Shown one piece after another: positions 16,599 to 24,390 of a DNA stretch of 34,251 bases. Both the position numbers and the translations under genes were made by a program. The notes under the pieces are model-generated. The model made no database searches and was not told the DNA's origin. It saw only the letters and a list, made by a program, of their open reading frames with translations. Source of the stretch: LMUY01 sp964245495 (GTDB lineage: Bacteria; Pseudomonadota; Alphaproteobacteria; Acetobacterales; Acetobacteraceae); contig CAXTNC010000008.1 in assembly GCA_964245495.1 (NCBI GenBank), positions 1-34,251 on the forward strand, written 5' to 3'. Position 1 is the stretch's first letter. Each line of letters opens with the position of its first letter.

Positions 16599-18293
16599 AT
16601 GGACCAGCCGCGCAAGCTCACAGGGGCGGAAACGCTCAAGGCCGGCAGCCACGGGCTGCGCGGCACCGTCGCCTCCGAGATTGCCGGCGCCCCCCGCGGC
16701 GGCATCTCCGAAGGCGCGTACAACCTGCTCAAGTTCCATGGCACCTACGAGCAGTTCGACCGCGACACCGCGACCGCTTTGAAGCAGGCGGGCGAGGACA
16801 AGGAATGGCAGTTCATGGTCCGCGCCCGCGCGCCCGGCGGGGTGATGACGGGACAGCAATACCTGGCGCTGGACGCCATCGCCACCCGTTACGCCAACGG
16901 CACGCTCAAGATCACCTCGCGCCAGGGCGTTCAGTTCCACGGCACGATCATCGGCGACCTGAAGGCCGAGATCGCCGCCATCAACCACGCCCTGATGACC
17001 ACCTACGCCGCCTGCGGCGACGTGGTGCGCAACGTGATGGTGACGCCCGCGCCGCGCCGCGACGCGGTCCACGCCCGCCTGCTGGCCGACGCCAAGATGC
17101 TGTCGGAGAACCTGCTGCCCAAGAGCCGCAGCTACTACGAGATTTTCCTGGACGAGGAGGGCGACGCCGCAGCGCCCGCGGAGGAGGAGCCGGTGTACGG
17201 CGCCACCTACCTGCCGCGGAAGTTCAAGATCGGCCTGATCCACCCGGCGGACAACACGATCGACCTGCTCGCCAACGACCTCGGCTTCGTGCAGGCCTGG
17301 GACGGCGGCACGCTGCTCGGCTACCAGCTCTACGTCGGCGGCGGCCAGGGCATGACCCACAACAAGCCGCGCACCTACCCGCGCATCGCCACCGCCGTCG
17401 GTTTCGTCGGGCCTGACCAGCTGTGGGAGGCGACCGTCGCCGTCATCGCCCTGCAACGCGACAACGGCGACCGCACCGACCGCCGCCGCGCCCGGCTGAA
17501 GTACGTGGTGGACGACCGCGGGCTGGACTGGGTGCGCGACACGCTGGTCAACACCTACGGCCTGGCGCTGCAACCCGTGCGCGACATCCCCAAGCTTGAA
17601 GTCCCTGAGCTGCTCGGCTGGCACGAGCAAGGCGACGGCAAGCTGTGGCTTGGGCTGCCGATCAGCTCCGGCCGCATTGCCGGCGGGCTGCGGGCCGGAC
17701 TGCGCGAGGCGGTGCAGCTGTTTGGCATCCAGCCCGTGTTCACCGCCCAGCAGGACGTGCTGCTGACCGACATCCGCCCGGAGGACCGGGACGCCGTGGA
17801 GCAGTTGCTGCGCGGCCATGGCGCCGTGTTCACCGAGGCGCTCAGCCCGCTGTCCCGCTGGGCGCTGGCCTGCACCGCGCTGCCCACCTGCGGCCTGGCG
17901 CTCACGGAAGCGGAGCGGGTGCGCCTGCCGATCGTGGCCGACGTGGAAGCGGCCCTGGCGCGGCACGGCCTGGCGGACGAGCGGATCAGCCTGCGCATCA
18001 CCGGCTGCCCCAACGGCTGCGTGCGCTCCTACTCCGGCGACATCGGCCTGGTCGGGCGGGTGCCGGGCCAGTATGCGATGTTCGTCGGCGGCGACTTCGA
18101 GGGAACGCGGCTCTCGTTCAAGCTGCTGGAGAAGGTGCCGATGGAGGCGATCGGCGCCACGCTGGAGCCGCTGTTCGCCTCCTGGGCCGCGCACCGCGAA
18201 GGGGATGAGGGATTCGGCGATTTCTGCACCCGGATGGGCTTGCCGGCGCTGCTGGCGACGCTGCCGCAGCCGGCACAGGTCGCGGCGGAGTAG
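16599..18293 (+). CDS. cysI: Assimilatory sulfite reductase hemoprotein subunit
   Basis: This is the siroheme/[4Fe-4S] subunit of sulfite reductase, 564 residues, which reduces sulfite to sulfide with six electrons. The four cluster Cys are in CTALPTC (C425, C431) and TGCPNGC (C470, C474). Upstream are GGISEGAYNLLKFHGTYEQ and the substrate-pocket residues in TSRQGVQFHG. The family also includes nitrite reductases. The overall pattern, including the N-terminal half-domain and the length, matches NADPH-type CysI better than NirA. The partner flavoprotein CysJ is not in this window. It starts 4 bp after the peroxiredoxin gene. The sulfide it makes would feed the cysteine-synthase-like enzyme encoded on the other strand. 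Confidence 0.9.
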   Translation: MDQPRKLTGAETLKAGSHGLRGTVASEIAGAPRGGISEGAYNLLKFHGTYEQFDRDTATALKQAGEDKEWQFMVRARAPGGVMTGQQYLALDAIATRYANGTLKITSRQGVQFHGTIIGDLKAEIAAINHALMTTYAACGDVVRNVMVTPAPRRDAVHARLLADAKMLSENLLPKSRSYYEIFLDEEGDAAAPAEEEPVYGATYLPRKFKIGLIHPADNTIDLLANDLGFVQAWDGGTLLGYQLYVGGGQGMTHNKPRTYPRIATAVGFVGPDQLWEATVAVIALQRDNGDRTDRRRARLKYVVDDRGLDWVRDTLVNTYGLALQPVRDIPKLEVPELLGWHEQGDGKLWLGLPISSGRIAGGLRAGLREAVQLFGIQPVFTAQQDVLLTDIRPEDRDAVEQLLRGHGAVFTEALSPLSRWALACTALPTCGLALTEAERVRLPIVADVEAALARHGLADERISLRITGCPNGCVRSYSGDIGLVGRVPGQYAMFVGGDFEGTRLSFKLLEKVPMEAIGATLEPLFASWAAHREGDEGFGDFCTRMGLPALLATLPQPAQVAAE

Positions 18294-18352
18294 CCCCGCC
18301 CGCCGTCACGGTTTCTGCCTGGCGCAACGCAGCCGCCCTTGGCGAGCGTTGC

Positions 18353-19075
18353 GTGCCTGAAGAGGTGGCGGTGGCGCTCACCTACAACCGCGTCACTCAC
18401 GCGGTCATGATGGCCACCCCTTCCGACCTGGAGGATTTCGCCGCCGGGTTCAGCTTGGCAGAGAACATCATCACTGCGGCGGACCAGCTTGAGGAGCTGG
18501 AGGTGGTGCCCGCCCCGCTCGGCATCGAGCTGCGCATGTGGATCGCCCCGGCGCGCATGGCCGCCCTGGAGAAACGCCGCCGCCAGATCGCCGGCGCCAC
18601 CGGCTGCGGCCTGTGCGGCATGGACAGCCTGGTGGACGCCATGCGCCCGCCCGCCACGGTGCCGCCCGGGCCGCACTGGACGGCTGCGCAGGTCTCCGCC
18701 GCGGTCGCCAGCCTGCACCCGGCCCAGCACCTCAACCACCAGACCCGTGCGGTGCACGCCGCCGGGTTCTGGCGGGACGGGCTGGTGGCGGTGCGCGAGG
18801 ATGTCGGCCGCCACAACGCGCTCGACAAGCTGACCGGCGCGCTGCTGCGCGCGGGCGAGGACCCGGGCAGCGGCCTGCTGCTGCTCACCAGCCGGGTGTC
18901 GGTGGAGCTGGTGCAGAAGGCGGCGAACGCCGGCATCGGCACGCTGGCGGCGGTGTCCGTGCCGACGGCGCTGGCCATCCGGGTGGCGGAGGCGGCCGGC
19001 ATCACGCTCATCGCCATAGCAAGATCCGACGGGTTTGAACTGTTCACCCACCCGGAGCGGATCGCGGCAGGCTGA
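18353..19075 (+). CDS. fdhD: FdhD, formate dehydrogenase accessory sulfurtransferase
   Basis: This is a sulfurtransferase that passes sulfur from cysteine desulfurase to the molybdenum cofactor of formate dehydrogenase. Family motifs are PEEVAVALTYN, the long DLEDFAAGFSL segment, the catalytic pair in GCGLCG (C85 and C88 from the GTG start), and the cofactor-binding DVGRHNALDKL and SRVSVELVQKAA. From GTG 18353 the protein has 240 residues. The frame stays open upstream, and the bases just before (about 18305-18352) translate to the expected FdhD N-terminus (VSAWRNAAALGERC), yet no ATG, GTG or TTG exists in that frame back to the stop at 18206-18208. Either a rare start is used or a start has been lost. 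No formate dehydrogenase gene is in the window. Confidence 0.9.
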   Translation: MPEEVAVALTYNRVTHAVMMATPSDLEDFAAGFSLAENIITAADQLEELEVVPAPLGIELRMWIAPARMAALEKRRRQIAGATGCGLCGMDSLVDAMRPPATVPPGPHWTAAQVSAAVASLHPAQHLNHQTRAVHAAGFWRDGLVAVREDVGRHNALDKLTGALLRAGEDPGSGLLLLTSRVSVELVQKAANAGIGTLAAVSVPTALAIRVAEAAGITLIAIARSDGFELFTHPERIAAG

Positions 19076-19229
19076 AATATTACCGTGTCGGAATGGCGCA
19101 GTGTGCGGGAAGTCCTAAAACAGGGTTCCGCTGAGATCGCACAAGGCTTGCTTTTGCCGGAGCTGATCAGTTTGCAAAGACATCCGTTGAAACTACCGAG
19201 CCGAATGTGAGAACATGATAGGAACTCAC

Positions 19230-19971
19230 ATGGAACTTCGGATGACGCTCAACGAGAGCTGGGTCTACCAAGGACGCCAGGCACATGGCTATTTCGGCAA
19301 CGGGACCTCCCCAAAGGACGACATCAACACTGGCAACGGCGCGGGCGGGGAAAACGACCTGTTCCGCCCGGCCAACGCCGGCCAGCGCGTCGATTTCGTG
19401 GCGTCCAGCCTTATCATGCACGTGCCGCGGAACGACCGCGGCCGTTGGAACAGCGCCGTCAGCGACTCTGCCCGGGCCAACCTGAAACCGCCGTGGCCGC
19501 CTGGTATGGCGCGCGCTCCTTGAGCCGCGACGCGTTCCGGGCGCGGTTCCTGGCTCCCTGCACAAGCCACGAGGTCGTTGACCGGCTGCGCAACGCTGCG
19601 CGCGGCATGATCGAGGGGCAGACGTATGACGACCTGGCCAAAGCCGGTGATGATCTCGCGGCAGCGGCCCGGAAGGTTGGGGTGGATAGCTGGCCACGGT
19701 TCCTCAGCAACGCCAGCCATCGAGCCGTTGAGGCAGTGTCCAAGGGCAATGTCCCCGCGGTAGTGAAGAGAAAGCTCGTGAGTTGTTTGATCGACTTACG
19801 AAGGGGGGGAGCGACATCACTCCTTCAGGCCGCGCAGGTAAAGTGATCGAGGTGCCTGGTGGGATTATCGGCTATCGACCAGAATCCAAAAGCGGCCCTC
19901 CAACAATTGATGTCAACGTAGAAGGCATGGGGCTTAGAAAACTTAAATTTTCTGGGGTAGCCGAGCAATGA
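19230..19971 (+). pseudogene. Toxin-like gene broken by two -1 frameshifts
   Basis: Three overlapping reading frames form what looks like one gene: frame A 19230-~19484 (start MELRMTLNESWVYQGRQ), frame B ~19484-19761 (AVAAWYGARSLSRDAF ... RAVEAVSKGNVPAV) and frame C 19762-19971 (SEEKARELFDRLTKGG ... MGLRKLKFSGVAEQ). Adding one base near 19485 and one near 19761 restores a single 247-residue protein. The ATG at 19230 has an AGGA six bases upstream. I do not recognise the first ~170 residues. The last ~60 residues (VIEVPGGIIGYRPES, SGPPTIDVNVEG) resemble C-terminal domains I associate with polymorphic toxins; this is an impression and not a search. The stop overlaps the next gene by four bases, as in toxin/immunity pairs. 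No secretion signal, PAAR or Rhs part is visible. The shifts may be decay or sequencing errors. Confidence 0.5.
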
Positions 19972-20303
19972 CAACAGTTTTGGAAAATGCTAAGCTTCAC
20001 GAGTTGGTCGGAAGTTTTCATCTTGAATCCGCTAGTGATTTGATTGGGCTTTGGGAGATTGCCAAGGAAGTAGAGTCTCTCATCGGCATAGGCGACATCG
20101 CGAGAGAACAGTGCCTGGAGATCGTAAGGGCGCTGCTGGCAAAGGGGCTGCTTGCCGGTGATCCGCCTTACAATGCGGGCGGCTATGTTCCCTGGCCGGA
20201 TCAGGACCCTGACAAGGTTGTCAATAGAATCGATCGGGAGTGGCTTAGGCTCGGCCATGCCCCGAGCATTCCAGACATTGCCTGGTTTGGCCGTCCGCAC
20301 TGA
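19968..20303 (+). CDS. Probable immunity protein of the toxin-like gene
   Basis: This is a 111-residue acidic, soluble protein with no signal peptide. Its ATG overlaps the stop of the toxin-like gene (ATGA at 19968-19971), and the start of the gene is AT-rich: by hand 26 and 25 G+C of 60 in 19921-19980 and 19981-20040, far below the neighbours. The C-terminal part carries a distinctive block, VVNRIDREWLRLG followed by SIPDIAWF, and an upstream GGYVPWPDQDPD. I recall similar EW-x-x-LG...DI-x-WF blocks in small proteins near polymorphic toxins, but cannot name the family. The role as immunity protein is inferred from overlap, size, acidity and the partial second copy just downstream. Confidence 0.6.
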   Translation: MTTVLENAKLHELVGSFHLESASDLIGLWEIAKEVESLIGIGDIAREQCLEIVRALLAKGLLAGDPPYNAGGYVPWPDQDPDKVVNRIDREWLRLGHAPSIPDIAWFGRPH

Positions 20304-20308
20304 CGGGC

Positions 20309-20473
20309 ATGGGTGAAGGCGTGACCTGGCCAGCCCGCCAGACCTTTATGCAAAACACATTGAAGAACGACCAGGATCGAACCGCGGTCATGAGCCGCGT
20401 CCGGTCTGAATGGATGAACTTGGGTCACTCGCCAAGCATTCCTGACATCGCATGGTTCGGGCCTCCTGAATGA
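20309..20473 (+). pseudogene. Second, N-terminally truncated immunity-like copy, 54 aa
   Basis: This short open frame, starting at the ATG at 20309 five bases after the first immunity gene, ends in SEWMNLGHSPSIPDIAWFG, nearly identical in sense to REWLRLGHAPSIPDIAWFG of the upstream gene. A GEGVTWP near its start matches the GGYVPWP of the full-length protein, with a few extra residues between. Only about the last 50 residues of a 111-residue protein remain, so it is probably a remnant of a second immunity gene left after deletion or recombination. It could also still be translated as a short protein. The similarity is read directly from the two sequences. Confidence 0.65.
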
Positions 20474-20486
20474 CCCTGGGCTGATC

Positions 20487-20520
20487 GGAGGCCGAACCCG
20501 GCTCTCCCTATTTGTTGTTT
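20487..20520 (+). terminator. Possible intrinsic terminator after the immunity remnant
   Basis: A GC-rich stem GGAG-GCCG (20487-20494) pairs with CGGC-T-CTCC (20499-20507) with one bulged T and a four-base loop, followed by a T-rich stretch TATTTGTTGTTT. It lies between the immunity remnant and the histidine kinase gene and would separate the island from its neighbour. The bulge makes it weaker than a classic terminator. Confidence 0.4.
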
Positions 20521-20573
20521 CCTGCAACTTCCGCCGGCATTGCCGGGCGGGGCCGTGCATCTATGCTGCGCCG

Positions 20574-22169
20574 ATGAACTTCGGCGACCTGTCAACCAAC
20601 GCCTTGAGCCTGACGGACCTTCAGTTCCACGCGCTGATCGACATCCTGCCGGTCGGGGTGATCCTCGCCGAAGCGCCGTCCGGGCGCGTCATCCGCGGCA
20701 ATCCCAGCCTGCAAGCGATCCTGCGGCGCCCGATGGTGCTCGCGGCCGACTTCGCCGGCTACGCGCAAGCCGGGTGGCGGGACGCGGACGGACAGCCGCT
20801 CGCCGCCGCGGACTCGCCGCTGGCACGGGCCGTGGCCGGGGAGACGGTGGCCGGCGAGGTGCTGCAAGTCACCCACGGGGACGGCACGCGCGGCTGGGTG
20901 CGGGTCGCCGCTTCCCCCATCCGCGACGAACGCGGCCAGGTCGTGTTCGCCATCGCCACGGTGGACGACATCGAAGCCGAGCGGCAGGCGCAGGCGGAGC
21001 TGGAGCGCACCGTGGCCCTGCGCACCGCCGCCCTGCAGCTGTCCCAGTCCCGCACCAGGACGCTGTTCGAGCACTCGCCGCTGGACATCCTGGTGCTCCG
21101 GGTGGACGGCAGCGGCGGCGTCATGGCGGAGGAATGCAACGCCGCGTTCTGCCGCACCACCGGCCTGCGGCAGCCGGAGGTGACGGGCCGTCTGGTCGAG
21201 CTGGCGCTGGGAGCGCAAACCGGCGGCGCCATCGCAGCCGACTGCCGCACCTGCCTCGCGCAAGGCGGCTTCGAGTGCCAGCACACCCTGCTGTTCCCGC
21301 TCGGCGAACGGGTGGTGCGCGCCTATTACCGCCCGCTGCCGGACAGCGGGCCGGAGGGGCGCCGGGTGCTGCTGACGCAACTGGACCTGACGGAAAGCCG
21401 CCGGGTGGAGATGGCGCTGCGGCAGGCGATGCGGCTGGAGGCGATCGGCCAGCTCACCGGCGGCATCGCGCACGAGTTCAACAACCTGTTGATGGCCGTT
21501 CTCGGCAGCCTGGACCTGCTCGGGCGGCACCTTGCGGAGGAGAAGCACCTGCGCTGGGTGCGCAACGCCGCCAGCGCCGCCCAGCGCGGCGCCGCGCTGA
21601 CGCAGCAGCTGCTGGCCTATGCCCGCAAGCAATTCATGGCGCCGGACGCGATGGACATCCCCGCCGCCCTGGGCGCCATGACCGAGCTGATCCGCGGCGG
21701 CCTGGGCGGCCGCATCACGCTCGGCGCCGAGTTCCCGCCGGACACCTGGCCCGCCCTCGCCGACCCGGCGCACCTGCAATTGGCCGTGCTGAACCTGGTG
21801 GCGAACGCCCGGGAGGCCTTGCCGCGGGGCGGCCGGGTTTGCTTGGTCACGGCCAATCTCCCATCAGGGCACAAGGAGCTTCCGGCAGAGCTGGAGCCGG
21901 GCGACTACGTGCTGCTGAGCGTCAACGACGACGGCGCCGGGATGACGCTCGATGTCCTGGCGCGCGCCATGGAGCCGTTCTTCACCACCAAGGACATTGG
22001 CCAAGGCAGCGGCCTCGGCTTGTCTCAGGCCTATGGCGTGGCCCGGCAGTTGGGCGGCACCATGCGGCTGCGCAGCGCGCCGGGGCAGGGGACGGCGGCC
22101 CAGATATTCCTGCCCCGGGCCGCCCCGCCCCAGGGCGCCGGGCCGAGCCAGCTGTTCGCCGGCCGCTGA
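20574..22169 (+). CDS. PAS-domain sensor histidine kinase
   Basis: This is a soluble two-component sensor kinase of 531 residues with no membrane helix. In order it has a PAS domain (~residues 10-140, starting FHALIDILPVGVILAE), a short coil (AELERTVALRTAALQLSQS), a second PAS-like domain (~160-275), a HisKA domain with the phospho-accepting His at ~300 in GGIAHEFNNLL, and an ATPase domain with NLVANAREAL (N box), DDGAGM, FFTTKDIGQGSGLGLS (G boxes). The HEFNN box and absence of a fused receiver place it with NtrB-like PAS kinases. No response regulator gene is next to it, so its partner lies elsewhere. It follows the toxin/immunity island and is convergent with malate synthase, with 7 bp between stop codons. 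Confidence 0.9.
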   Translation: MNFGDLSTNALSLTDLQFHALIDILPVGVILAEAPSGRVIRGNPSLQAILRRPMVLAADFAGYAQAGWRDADGQPLAAADSPLARAVAGETVAGEVLQVTHGDGTRGWVRVAASPIRDERGQVVFAIATVDDIEAERQAQAELERTVALRTAALQLSQSRTRTLFEHSPLDILVLRVDGSGGVMAEECNAAFCRTTGLRQPEVTGRLVELALGAQTGGAIAADCRTCLAQGGFECQHTLLFPLGERVVRAYYRPLPDSGPEGRRVLLTQLDLTESRRVEMALRQAMRLEAIGQLTGGIAHEFNNLLMAVLGSLDLLGRHLAEEKHLRWVRNAASAAQRGAALTQQLLAYARKQFMAPDAMDIPAALGAMTELIRGGLGGRITLGAEFPPDTWPALADPAHLQLAVLNLVANAREALPRGGRVCLVTANLPSGHKELPAELEPGDYVLLSVNDDGAGMTLDVLARAMEPFFTTKDIGQGSGLGLSQAYGVARQLGGTMRLRSAPGQGTAAQIFLPRAAPPQGAGPSQLFAGR

Positions 22170-22176
22170 CGGCGCG

Positions 22177-24333
22177 CTACGCCGCCTTCGCCTCCCGCCG
22201 CCGCGCGTGCAGGATGAACTCGGTGTAGCCGTTCGGCTGCGCCCGGCCCTGGAACACCAGGTCGCACGCCGCCTTGAACGCCGGGCCGTCGAAGCCCGGC
22301 GCCATCGGCTTGTAGGCCGGGTCGGCCGCGTTCTGCCCGTCCACCACGGCCGCCATGCGGCGCAGGGTCTCGTTCACCTGCACCTCGGTCGCCACGCCGT
22401 GGCGCAGCCAGTTGGCGATGTGCTGGCTGCTGATCCGCAGCGTGGCGCGGTCCTCCATCAGGCCCACGTCGTGGATGTCCGGCACCTTGGAGCAGCCGAC
22501 GCCCTGGTCGATCCAGCGCACCACGTAGCCCAGGATGCCCTGCACGTTGTTGTCCAGTTCCGCCTGCACGTCGTCCGGCGCCCAGTTCGGCCGGTCGGCG
22601 AGCGGGATGGTGAGCAGGTCTGAAAGCTGGGCGCGGGCGCGCCGGGTCAACGCCTCCTGCCGGGCGGCCACGTCCACCTGGTGGTAGTGCAGCGCGTGCA
22701 GGGTGGCGGCGGTGGGGGAGGGCACCCAGGCAGTGTTGGCGCCGGCCTGCGGGTGGCCGACCTTCTGCGCCAGCATGTCCGCCATCTTGTCCGGCGCGGC
22801 CCACATGCCCTTGCCGATCTGCGCCCGGCCGCGCATCCCGGCCGCCAGCCCATAGTCCACGTTGCGGTCCTCGTATGCCTTGATCCAGGGCGTGTTCCTG
22901 ATCTCGTTCTTGCGGATGAACGCGCCCGCTTCCATGGAGGTGTGGATCTCGTCCCCCGTGCGGTCCAGGAACCCGGTGTTGATGAACACCACCCGGTCCT
23001 TCGCCGCGGCGATGCAGGCGCCCAGGTTGGCGCTGGTGCGGCGCTCCTCGTCCATGATGCCCATCTTGAGCGAGGTGGGCGCGATGCCCAGCATCCGCTC
23101 CACCCGGGCGAACAGCTCCACGGCGAACGCCACCTCCTCCGGCCCGTGCATCTTGGGCTTCACGATGTACACGGAGCCTTCCCGGCTGTTGCGGCGCGCG
23201 CTGGGCTTCATGTCGTGCATTGCGATCAATGACGTGACGGCGGCGTCCAGCATCCCTTCCGGCACCTCCGCGCCGTCCGCGTCCAGCACCGCGTCCGTGA
23301 ACATGTGGTGGCCGACGTTGCGGACCAGCATCAGGCTGCGGCCCGGCAGGGTGACGCCGCCGCCATCCGGCGCGGTGAACGCACGGTCGGGCGACAGCGT
23401 GCGCTCCACCGTCTTGCCGCCCTTCTCCAACGTGGCGGACAGGCTGCCGTCCATCAGGCCGAGCCAGTTGCGGTACACGCCCACCTTGTCCTCCGCGTCC
23501 ACCGCGGCGACGCTGTCCTCGCAGTCCATGATGGTGGTGATCGCGGATTCCAGCATGATGTCCGCAACGCCCGCCGGGTCCGTGCCGCCGATCGGGTGGC
23601 TGCGGTCGATCACCAGCTCGATGTGCAGGCCGTGCCGCCGGAGCAGGATGGCGGCGGGGGCGGACGCCTCGCCGCGGTAGCCGGCGAACTGCGCCGGGTC
23701 GGCGAGGCCGGCCTGCCCGCCGGCATGGCGCGCCACCAGCGCGCCGCGCTCGACGGCATAGCCCGTGACGGGGACGTGGGAGCCGTGGGCGAGGGGCACG
23801 GCCTCGTCCAGGAACGCCTTGGCGCGGGCCACCACCTTGTCGCCGCGCGCCTTGTTATAGCCGCGGCCCCGCTCGGCGCCGCCCGCCTCGTCGATCGCGT
23901 CCGTGCCGTACAGCGCGTCGTACAGGCTGCCCCAGCGGGCGTTGGCGGCGTTCAGCGCGTAGCGCGCGTTGCTGACCGGCACCACCAGCTGCGGCCCGGC
24001 GATGCTGGCGATCTCCGCGTCCACCCCGCCGGTCTGCACGCTGAACGGCTCCGGCTCCGGCAGCAGGTAGCCGATGCCGCGCAGGAACGCCTCGTACGCC
24101 GCCGGGTCGATGTCCTGGCCCTTGCGTTCGGCGTGCCAGGCGTCGATCTGGCCTTGCAGCTCGTCGCGCCGGGCGAGCAGGGCGCGGTTGCGCGGCGCCA
24201 TGTCGCGCACGATGGCGGCGAAGCCGGCCCAGAACGCGTCGGCGTCGACGCCGGTGCCGGGCAGCGCCTCGGCTTCGATGAAGTCGTGCAGCGGCTTGGC
24301 CACCTGCAAGCCGTGCGTCTGGGTCCGGTCCAT
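22177..24333 (-). CDS. glcB: Malate synthase G
   Basis: This cytoplasmic enzyme condenses glyoxylate with acetyl-CoA to malate, the second step of the glyoxylate bypass and of glycolate use. The length of 718 residues is that of the monomeric G form and not the shorter A form. Clear family segments are REGSVYIVKPKMHGPEEV, GIMDEERRTS (active-site Arg), EIHTSMEAG (metal-binding acid), NVDYGLAAGMRGRAQIGKG and the catalytic Asp at about residue 630 in LMEDRATLRIS. The ATG at 24333 has a perfect AGGAGG at 24339-24344. It appears to be a single-gene unit; no glcDEF or isocitrate lyase is in the window. Confidence 0.96.
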   Translation of the reverse strand: MDRTQTHGLQVAKPLHDFIEAEALPGTGVDADAFWAGFAAIVRDMAPRNRALLARRDELQGQIDAWHAERKGQDIDPAAYEAFLRGIGYLLPEPEPFSVQTGGVDAEIASIAGPQLVVPVSNARYALNAANARWGSLYDALYGTDAIDEAGGAERGRGYNKARGDKVVARAKAFLDEAVPLAHGSHVPVTGYAVERGALVARHAGGQAGLADPAQFAGYRGEASAPAAILLRRHGLHIELVIDRSHPIGGTDPAGVADIMLESAITTIMDCEDSVAAVDAEDKVGVYRNWLGLMDGSLSATLEKGGKTVERTLSPDRAFTAPDGGGVTLPGRSLMLVRNVGHHMFTDAVLDADGAEVPEGMLDAAVTSLIAMHDMKPSARRNSREGSVYIVKPKMHGPEEVAFAVELFARVERMLGIAPTSLKMGIMDEERRTSANLGACIAAAKDRVVFINTGFLDRTGDEIHTSMEAGAFIRKNEIRNTPWIKAYEDRNVDYGLAAGMRGRAQIGKGMWAAPDKMADMLAQKVGHPQAGANTAWVPSPTAATLHALHYHQVDVAARQEALTRRARAQLSDLLTIPLADRPNWAPDDVQAELDNNVQGILGYVVRWIDQGVGCSKVPDIHDVGLMEDRATLRISSQHIANWLRHGVATEVQVNETLRRMAAVVDGQNAADPAYKPMAPGFDGPAFKAACDLVFQGRAQPNGYTEFILHARRREAKAA

Positions 24334-24390
24334 GGTCGCCTCCTGGGTTGGGCATGTTGTTCCCCCGGGCGGCGGCGTTGTCGAGTGGCT

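Noticed and set aside
19076..19229. Possible tRNA, attachment site or promoter before the toxin-like gene
   Set aside because: No cloverleaf, no direct repeat with the far end of the island, and no convincing -35/-10 pair was found.
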